Shown: piece by piece, positions 55,633 to 64,000 of the stretch
How positions within the stretch are numbered: position 1 is the first letter of the stretch
Layout: the number at the start of each line of letters is the position of its first letter
From: Pyrus communis
Taxonomy: Eukaryota > Streptophyta > Magnoliopsida > Rosales > Rosaceae
Length of the DNA: 64,000 nucleotides
Direction of reading: 5' to 3'
Assembly (NCBI RefSeq): GCF_963583255.1
Contig: NC_084815.1
Location: 8,541,724 to 8,605,723 of the forward strand
The notes under the pieces: model-generated
The model's input: only the letters and a program-made list of their open reading frames with translations
The model's database searches: none
What the model was told of the DNA's origin: nothing
Made by a program: the position numbers and the translations under genes

Positions 55633-58300
55633 ATGACTCGACATTCTCAACCAGTTCGTGCACATATATTGGAGTTTGACGACGATTTTTAACGAACTTT
55701 GAGAAGAAAGAGGAAGCAACCAGAACTAAATCCACCTAGTTCTAGCTCTGAATCCGAATTTCAAGAAAAGGAAGAGGAAGAACAAGACATGGCTGTGGAC
55801 AATCGAACAATCAAGGAACTTTTAGCCTCGGGGTTGGACAATGCCGTGCCTATTTGCATTCAATACCCTAGGGCAGCTTCGGACAAGACCGATGAGTTTG
55901 AAACGAAGTCTAGCTTGATGCATCACATTCCCAAATACCATGGGCTGTCCATGGAAGATCCGAACAAGCATTTGAAGGAATTTGAAGTAGTATGCTCAAG
56001 TATGACACCCATTAATGTGGATGGGAATATTTTGAAGATGAAAGCCTTTCCATTCTCTCTTTTGGAAAAGGCTAAGGATTGGCTCTATAAACTAGCACCT
56101 GGAACCGTCACTTCTTGAGAAAGCATGAAGAGAGCATTCTTAGAGAAATTTTTCCCAATTTCGAGAGTCATTCTTTCAAGGAAGAAGATTAGTGGAATTC
56201 AACAAATCCAAGGAGAATCCTTTCCAGCATATTGTGAGCATTTCAAGACTTTAGTTGCATCATGCCCACAACATCAAATGGAGGAAGAGCTTCTAATTCA
56301 ATATTTCTATGAGGGACTCCTTCCGATTGAAAGACAAATGCTAGAAGCTTCGGCAGGTGTTGCTTTGGTTGACAAAACCCTAGTTGCTGCCAAGATCCTC
56401 ACAGCTAATCAAGCCTTGAATGCATAACAATACGAGGGAGTTTGACAAAGAGACCCCCCACGGCAACACCAAGTTAATGAGGTAAGTGCAATTTCTGAAA
56501 TTCAATCTCAATGGGCTAATCTCACTATTCTTGTGTCAAAAGTTGCTGATGGATCCAAAGTGCAAGGAGCAAGTGTTTTTGGTGTGTGCACTATGCAAGG
56601 ACATTCCAATGATCAATGTCCTCAATTGATAGAGAATGGAGGATGGGAAAGTGCTAATGCCATAGGATATCAAGGCCAAAATTAACCAAGGCATGACCCA
56701 TTCTCTAACACTTACAATCCGGGTTGGAGAGATCATCTAAATATGAAGTGGAGGGATCCTCAACAAACTCATCAACAAGGCGGATATAGACAACCACCTC
56801 CGGGACTCAATCAAGGGCCATTCGCACCACCACAACTTCCACCACAATCTGCCCAAACAAATTCAGGTTCGTCGTTAGATAATGATAAAATTCTTCAAGT
56901 ACTAACTTCTTAGTTGCAGGGCTTACAAAAACCAAGCCAAAGAGATGGGCGAATTAAAGAATCAAATGGGGTAAATGGCGGAGTTCATGGGACAATTTAG
57001 GGAACAAGGCAAACTACTTAGTTCAACCATGGTGTATCCGAATGGAGGTTTTGAAACCGCTAAGGCTATCATGTTGAGAAGTGGTAAAGAGGTTGGAACC
57101 AACCCCAAAACGTCCAAACAAAGTCAAAAAGAGGACGAAAGGCTGCTGCTAGAGGAAGAAGAAGATGCCAAAGCCACAGCAAAGGTAGAACAACCATTGC
57201 CATAGCCCTTTAATGCCCCTAAGCCATCCAATTCAGGTAAAGCTGGTTCAAATTCAATTCATTCTAACCCTATTCCACCCCTTACCCTTGTAGGTTTATG
57301 CAATCTAAGAAAGAAGAGAATGGAAAAGACATTTTAGAGACTTTCAGGAAGGTACAAGTCAATATCCCACTTCTTGATGTAGTAAAGCAAGTTCCAAGGT
57401 ATGCTAAATTCTTGAAAAAGCTTTGTACAACAAGGAGAAGGATTTCGAACAAAGAAGTGGTGAGGGTAAGTGAGAATGTTTCAGCAGTTTTGCAACGAAA
57501 ACTACCACCTAAATGCAAAGATCCAGGTAGTTTCACAATTCTTTATGTTATTGGTAATACCAAGTTTGAACATGCTATGTTAGATTTAGGTGTTTCCATT
57601 AATGTCATGCCCTACTCTATTTATGCATCTATGAACCTAGGAGAGCTTAAAAATGATGGTGTTATAATTCAGTTAGCCGATCGTTCTAATGCATATCCGA
57701 AATGAGTTTTAGAAGATGTTTTGGTGCAAGTTAACCATTTGATATTTCCAGCAGACTTTTATGTGCTCGACATGGAAGATTCAGCCCATTCCACACCATT
57801 GCCGATCCTACTTGGGAGACCTTTCATGAAAACAGCCTGCACCAAGATAAATGTGTTCAAAGGGACGCTAACAATGGAATTTGATGGCGAGATTATTGAT
57901 TTTAACATTTCTGAAGCTATAAAGTTTCCTAAAGATGATCATTCTTGTTTTTCTATTGATGTATTTAATTCATTGGCGCATGACTATCTTGACTCCTTGG
58001 AGAAAGATCCCCTTGAAACAACCATTACAAAATGAATCTGACTCAAAAACAAAAGGGCAGGAAATGACCACACTCACGGAATGCATGAGGAGGTCCTTGC
58101 CGTGCCTACATGTGAAGAAGAGGCCGAGATGATTGCTGCACTTAAGTCATTGCCACAACACATTGGTAAGCCTCCAATCCCAATTCTAATTCCCATTTCT
58201 ACTAATAAGTTGTTACCTTCAGTGATTCAGGCACCCATTCTTAAGCTTAAACCATTGCCAAATCATTTGAAGTATGTCTATTTGGGGAAAAAGAGACGTT
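55633..58300 (+). pseudogene. Athila gag and protease, broken
   Basis: Begins at ATG 55633 (MTRHSQPVRAHI) but meets a stop at 55690. Aligned with the intact gag at 37446, it continues through the gag domain (55690-56430), a damaged knuckle region near 56580-56630 (CTMQGHSNDQC), and the protease (about 57540-57890, DLGVSINVMP and ILLGRPF). Further stops lie near 56116, 56425, 56684, 56911, 57203 and 57703; some are C-to-T type (Gln or Arg codons to stop), as expected from decay of methylated DNA, others are not. Confidence 0.85.
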
Positions 58301-61109
58301 GCCCGTCATTGTCTCTTCATCACTCACGACAATGGAGGAGGATAAATTGGTTCGGGTGTTGAAAGGGTACAAAATAGCCATTGGATGGACCTTGGCCGAC
58401 ATTAAGGGAATTAGCCCTACAACATGCATGCATCGCATACTACTAGAGGAGGGGGCTAAACCAACTCAAGAGGCTCAACGTTGACTCAACCTTCCAATGA
58501 TGGAAGTTGTGAAAAATGAGATTATCAAGCTTTTTGATTGTGGAGTGATTTATCCTATTTTGGATAGTCATTGTGTTTCACCGGTTCAAGTTGTTCCAAA
58601 GAAATCTAGAGTCATTGTGGTGAAGAATGCAGAGAACGAACTTGTGCCCACCCATATCTAAACAGGTTTGTGAGTTTGCATTGATTATAGGAAGCTCAAC
58701 ACCACCACTAGAAAAGATCACTTCCCTTTGCCGTTCATTGATCAAATGCTTGAAAGGTTAGCTGGTCATTCTTTTTATTGCTTTCTTGATGGTTATTCGG
58801 GATATAATCAGATTGTTATAGCTCCAGATGATCAAGAAAAGACTACTTTTACTTGTCCATTTGATACTTTTGCTTATCGTCGAATGCCATTCGGTTTATG
58901 TAATGCACCAGCCACCTTTCAAAGATGCATGGTAAGTATCTTTCCAGATTTTGTTGAGAAGATTATTGAAGTTTTCATGGATGATTTTAGCGTATTTGGT
59001 GATTCATTTGATGATTGTTTAGCTAATCTCACTTTGATCTTGAAATGATGCATTGAAACTAACCTTGTTTTAAATTGGGAAAAATGTCACTTTATGGTAA
59101 AACAAGGCATAGTTTTAGCTCACACAGTTTCGGCCAAGGGAATTGAGGTTGATAAATTGAAAATAGATCTTGTACGCTACTTACCCTTTCCCACTTCGGT
59201 GAGAGAGGTTCGTTCTTTTCTTGGACATGCAGGATATCTCCATACCTCTATGCCGACTCCTCCAAAAGGATGTGCCCTTTGTGTTCGATGAGGAATGTGA
59301 GAAGGCCTTCAAACACCTCAAGGAGATGCTAACCTCGGCACACATCATAGTTTCACTAGATTGGACTCTTCCTTTTGAGCTTATGTATGATGCCTCAGAT
59401 TATGTGTTAGGGGTTGTTTTAGGCCAAAGGAAGAACAAGCAACCACATTTCATCTATTATGCATCCCGGACCTTGAATGATGCTTAATTGAACTACTCCA
59501 CCACTGAAAAAGAACTCATTGCTATTGTGTTTGCTTTAGATAAGTTTTGTTCCTATTTACTTGGCACTAAAGTTATCGTTTATTCTGACCATGCAGCACT
59601 AAAGTACTTACTCATGAAGAAGGAGGCCAAACCAAGGCTTATTCGCTGGATGCTTCGTCTCCAAGAGTTCAATATCGAAATCCGAGACAAGAAAGGATGT
59701 GAGAACGTGGTGGCTGACCACTTAAGTCATTTGGTGCATGAGGAGGAGCCATTACATCCCCAAAACGTTTCCAGATGAACAATTGCTGTCTATTGAGGTA
59801 AGTGAACCATGGTATGCTGATTTAGTGAATTATTTGGTGTTTAAGCAAGTTCCAAGCACCCTAAACAAGCATCAACATGATAAACTTAAAAAGGATGCAC
59901 GGTTTTATGTGTGGGATAACCCATACTTGTGGAAATATTGCCCTGATCAGATTCTTCGTTAGTGTGTGCATAAATCCGAGTTTAATTCAATTTTAACTTT
60001 CTGTCACACTTATGCATGTGGGGGTCATTTTGGCACTCAAAGAACATCACTTAAAGTTTTAGAATGTGGATTTTATTGGCCTACTATATTTAAGGATGCT
60101 AGAACTTTTTGTATGAATTGTGATCGTTGTCAAAGAATGGGCAATATAGGTGCAAAAGATCAAATGCCACAAACCTTTATCTTTTCTGTTGAGATTTTTG
60201 ATGTTTGGGGTATTGATTTCATAAGCCCTTTTCCTTCCTCACATGGTTTCACTTATATTTTACTTGTGTTTGACTATGTGTTGAAATGGGTGGAAGCAAA
60301 AGCCACCCGTACTAATGATTCCAAAGTGGTTGCAGATTTTGTCAAAACTAACATCTTTTCTAGATTTGGGATGCCGAGAGTGCTCATAAGTGATGGGGGT
60401 TCCCACTTTTTTAATCGAACCATTAAGGCATTGCTCAAGAAGTATAATGTCACGCATAAAGGTTTCAACACCTTATCATCTGAAAACAAGTGGGCAAGCC
60501 GAGGTTTCTAATCGAGAAATCAAGCAGATTTTGGAGAAGACCATTAAACCCACTCGGAAAGATTGGAGCTTGCGTTTGAATAATGCACTATGGGCATATC
60601 ATACTGCCTACAAAACACCAATTGGCATGTCTCTATTTCGGCTCATTTATGGGAAACCATGCCATCTTCCAGTTGAGTTGGAGCACAAAGCATATTAGGC
60701 AATCAAAACATTCAATATGGACATAGATGCGGTTGGTCTTCATAGGAAACTTCAATTGAATGAGCTTGAGGAGATTATGAATGAGGCTTATGAGAACGCT
60801 CGCATTTACAAAGAGAAAATGAATGTTTTCCATGACAAGATGATTCGTAGCAAGACGTTTTCTATAGGGCAGAAAGTGTTACTTTTCAATTCTCGCCGTC
60901 GTTTGTTTCTAGGTAAATTGCATTCTAAATGGATTGGCCCCTTTGTTGTTACTAATGTTTTTCCTTATGGTGTAGTCCAAATTCAAAGTTTGAAGATGGG
61001 ACATGAATTCAAAGTAAACGGACACCGTTTGAAGCCCTACTACGAGAATTTTGAGGAGCAGGTCGTGGAGGAAATACCCCTCCATGACGTGGGCCCTATT
61101 GAAGCTTAA
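58300..61109 (+). pseudogene. Athila RT, RNase H and integrase, broken
   Basis: RT: DYRKLN (58684), FLDGYSGYNQI, YRRMPFGLCNAPATFQRCM and the active-site FMDD (58975). RNase [35 protein letters not shown]. Integrase: a HHCC-type zinc region (CGGHFG...CDRCQRMG, 60015-60140), DFISPFPSS and SDGG for the first two acidic residues, and the [12 protein letters not shown] block with the third. Visible damage: stops near 58482, 59046, 59485, 59960 and 60696, a deletion with frame change at about 59225-59240 and a frameshift near 60485. The last ORF ends [13 protein letters not shown] at 61109. Confidence 0.88.
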
Positions 61110-63052
61110 AAGGAGGTATCATCCGGCTGGAAGACGTTAAAACAAGTTCTTATTGGGAGGCAACCCACGCGTACAAATAAAAGACCTAGGAATCTTCGGC
61201 TCCATAACCAGATTTGCGTTCCTAAACCCTACTCTTTATTGCTTCTACTTTGCCATGATTGTCGTGTTTGTTAGTTGTGTTATTTGATTGTTTGTTTGTA
61301 AGTCTATGTTTGAAACATTGATGACAATGTTTGGTTTAAGTGTTTGGGGGGGGGGGGGGTAAACAAACGATTGTGCATTGATTTTCGTGGGATTTTATCA
61401 CCTATCACTTCTAAAGTTGTTACTCAAAGTTTTGAAGTGTTTTTATTGTGTTTTGAAGTGTTTTAATGTGTCCTATAACAGAAAATCCGAAAATTAAAAA
61501 AAAAAAAATTGAAAAAGAGTGTTTGAAAAACCCAAAAAGAGTTGTTTTTAGAATCATTTTTGTTTTTGTGTGTTGTGTCTTAGGATACCATCCAACACAA
61601 AGATGAGGATTTAGTTTTTAATTGCATGACTGTTAAAGAATGTTACAAACATGGGTGGAAGTTTGATATACTCTTTGGTTTATGCTTAGTTGTAGTTATC
61701 ATTAACGAATTCACATGTAATCACAAAGGAAAAATCAGTTTTTGTAACATGTTTGAAGGAAGAAATTCAAACTAGCGCTACAACCCTGAGAGACTTGAGC
61801 TATACTTTATTTGGAGAGTTATTAATCTGACATATTTTTGTTTCCTAAAGTCGTTGGATGATCTCATTATTTCTTTGCTTGGTTGCTACTTAGAATGCGT
61901 TTCATCACTATAGATCCAAATACTAGAACTCATGCCCATTTCATCCAAAGCATAAAATTGATTGCATAACATATAACAAGATGAAGTTGTTTAGTTAAAA
62001 CCAGAGCCAAAAAGCCTTACCCTTTGCATTTGTATTGTAGGTTTAACCCCTTTGAGCCTTAGTTAGCCTAATTTTCTTTGTTAGCCACATTATCCTTACC
62101 TAGCCTAGAATAGGACTATCCATACCCTTGTTCTTAAAGAATAGTGAAGCATGACTTAGAGGGAATTCCTTTTGATCTACAATTTGCAGAAAAATAAGTG
62201 TGGGGGAAGGTTTTTCGTTGGAATTCTATGAGGTTGTACGTTTGTGTGCCAAAGAAAGAAAAGGGCACGGAAAAAAAAAGTGAAGAAAAGAAAGAAAAAG
62301 AGTTGAAAATAAGCGAGAATGAACTCACAAGTATTGGTTATTGAAGAAAGGGTCCAAAAAGTTGAATATGGCCCTAAGTGGTGTGAATCTCCCTTGGACG
62401 TTTAAAGTTGATTTCTGCATTCAAAAGTAAATTCTAAGTGTTTATTTCATTACTTTGCTTACTATTGCTTTAAAAACTTTTGTTTGTCCTTACCTTTCCT
62501 TGTTAGCCAATACCTTAGCCCGTTACAACCCTTAGACTTCTATCTTGATTGTTATCTGTTTCAATATGTGGAGTTTAAAATTGGTACGAGCATATGGTAT
62601 CCCTAGTTCTCTCGTCTAAGTAGTGGCATTCCATTTATGAGATCATATACATGCTGTATTAATAATTCCAGAAAGTGCCTTCTTTGTTAAAACATATGTG
62701 AGTGCTAGTCTATATGTTTACATCAATCTTCCCACATATACTTAGTGTAGGGACTGTAGTTAGAAAATCTGTGTGAAAATAGAGAGTGTATCTGGTAAGG
62801 AATTAAGTGAATTCTCTAAGGCATTTTACTACATTCAGAATGTTGTTTTAATTGATTAAATGCGAGATAGCGAGTAGTGACTGCGGTTAAGTGTATGCTC
62901 AAGAGTAAGGGTAGCTAAAATCTGTGGGAGTAGTGATTTTTAACATGTCATGTTTCATTGGAAATCCCTGAGGCAATTGTTGGAAGGTTTAGGTTGTGTA
63001 TTGTTTGTTTTGTTTTGCTCGGGGACTAGCAAAAGCTAAGTGTGGGGGAATT
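61110..63052 (+). other. Non-coding 3' region of the old Athila
   Basis: No env-like or other ORF. Contains the inverted repeat aacattg/caatgtt at 61315-61332 followed by a 13-G run (61348-61360), and ends in the purine tract aagctaagtgtgggggaat. This region is homologous, inverted, to 30881-32720 of the younger element. Confidence 0.75.
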
Positions 63053-64000
63053 TGATAGGAGCATATTTATGCGACTTTGTTAGCTTGTTTCTTTGCATTT
63101 AGTAAGTTAGTTTCTATTTATTATAGTGATTTAAGTTATTTTTGTGTGTTTGTAGGTTTAAATGGCAAAAGAGGCAAGAAACTGCATTTTGGTGCATTTT
63201 TGAGCAATTTTGGGCTGGAATGGATAGCTTGCATATGGAGTAAGGTGGATGGACAAATTTGAAGTTCAAGAGAGGCTAGGAATGTGCTTAATATCTGGAA
63301 AAACAAATTTGGAAGCTTGGAAGATAAGGATTTAGCTATAAAGAAGGAAACATTATCCAAATTACCTTATATTATCCAAACTTATCTTATCTTATCATTT
63401 CCTAATCTTTTCCTACCTTGATTCTAGCAGCAAAGGGCACTCATTTTCAGATTAATTCACCTAAATATATGGTTCTAGAAGCCCTATCCTTGTCCTACAT
63501 TGGTGCCGCACCCTTTATCCCTTGTTCTTCTAGAAACCTACGACAATACCCTTTCTAGAAGGCCTTATCTGGTCCTATTTCTATGCCGCACCTATTCCTT
63601 CTAGATGGCCCATTTCTGCCGTGTAACCCTAACCTTTTCCCCCTAGGATTGTGCAATCATTTTCCTTTCAAAAATTGTGCATAACCCTAGGCCTATATAT
63701 ACATATTTCTGCTGCATAATTCATACGACACACATGAGAGAAATTCAGAAAAATACAAAGAGTGTGCCGCAGGTTTTTGAGAGTTTTTAGAGACTTGTGC
63801 CATGCAAGGAAGGAAGGAGAGGAAGAGTGTCATGCCTGCCACCATCCAAGGGAGTGCCGCTGCCTACTTTGGAGTGTTGGAGCGTTTCTGGGTTCTTTCT
63901 ATCCTTAGTTTTAGTTCGATGTTTATTTTAATTTGGTTTTCAATTATGATGAACATGAGGAACTAAATTCTTTTTAGTTAGAGGTGAATTCAACCATAGA
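63053..64000 (+). repeat. 3' LTR of the old Athila, partial
   Basis: First 948 bp of the LTR, starting tgataggagcatatt with intact TG; matches 53650-54590 with many substitutions and small indels. Confidence 0.88.

Larger units (their letters stand above)
53650..64000 (+). mobile_element. Old, complete-structure Athila retrotransposon (runs off right edge)
   Basis: Plus-strand element: left LTR 53650-55518, primer site, gag, protease, RT, RNase H, integrase, a 1.9-kb non-coding 3' region, purine tract, and the right LTR from 63053, of which 948 bp are in the window. Given the 1869-bp LTR it should end about 920 bp past the edge. Coding parts hold many stops and frameshifts and the two LTRs differ by many substitutions and indels, so it is much older than the Athila at 28.8 kb. 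The left end TG has become TA. Confidence 0.9.

Overview
The window is nuclear DNA of a woody eudicot. Plant-type genes with GT-AG introns, tRNA-derived SINEs, a Cassandra TRIM and Athila/Copia LTR retrotransposons all point that way; the repeat families look like those of Rosaceae (apple/pear/Prunus), which is inference. It is a gene-poor stretch. Three recognisable host genes lie in the first 26 kb, and most of the rest is mobile DNA, often nested.

Genes. (1) 1-1158, minus: 5' part of a REXO4-like RNA exonuclease (three zinc-finger-like modules, then the first exonuclease motif), running off the left edge. (2) 4059-8834, plus: a complete three-exon P-class PPR protein of 626 codons, similar to Arabidopsis PPR596, probably mitochondrial. 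(3) 21238-25476, plus: a complete eight-exon GH31 sulfoquinovosidase (YihQ-like, 869 codons), probably acting on the plant sulfolipid head group. (4) 26920-39920, minus: the last three exons of an organellar DNA gyrase B gene, split by a young 10.9-kb retrotransposon and with no normal splice acceptor before the last exon.

Repeats, left to right: a SINE split by a MITE (1.4-1.9 kb) and more SINE copies (1.9, 4.6, 12.9 and 20.6 kb); a long-TIR foldback element (9.8-10.4 kb); three TG...CA solo LTRs, each with a perfect 5-bp target duplication (10.5-12.1, 13.8-16.1, 17.7-19.8 kb); between the last two, a 1.07-kb TIR element with an 8-bp target duplication that carries a spliced gene fragment (Pack-TYPE-like); a non-autonomous Athila element (28.8-39.7 kb) with gag-protease, no RT/RNase H/integrase, and an opposite-strand 220-aa ORF with its own promoter-like region; a solo LTR of a related family (41.1-43.0 kb); an aberrant Cassandra with 5S rRNA-like sequence (43.7-44.2 kb); a degenerate Copia (46.5-51.7 kb) with a MITE in its leader; and an older, stop-ridden but full-structure Athila (53.7 kb to beyond the right edge).

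The two Athila elements explain each other. The older one has the complete gag-pro-pol order, and the younger one can be read as the same plan with pol deleted in frame and about 1.9 kb of foreign sequence added downstream. The most unusual structural signal is a stem-loop repeated three times in each of the two large solo LTRs, with compensatory changes in its stems.
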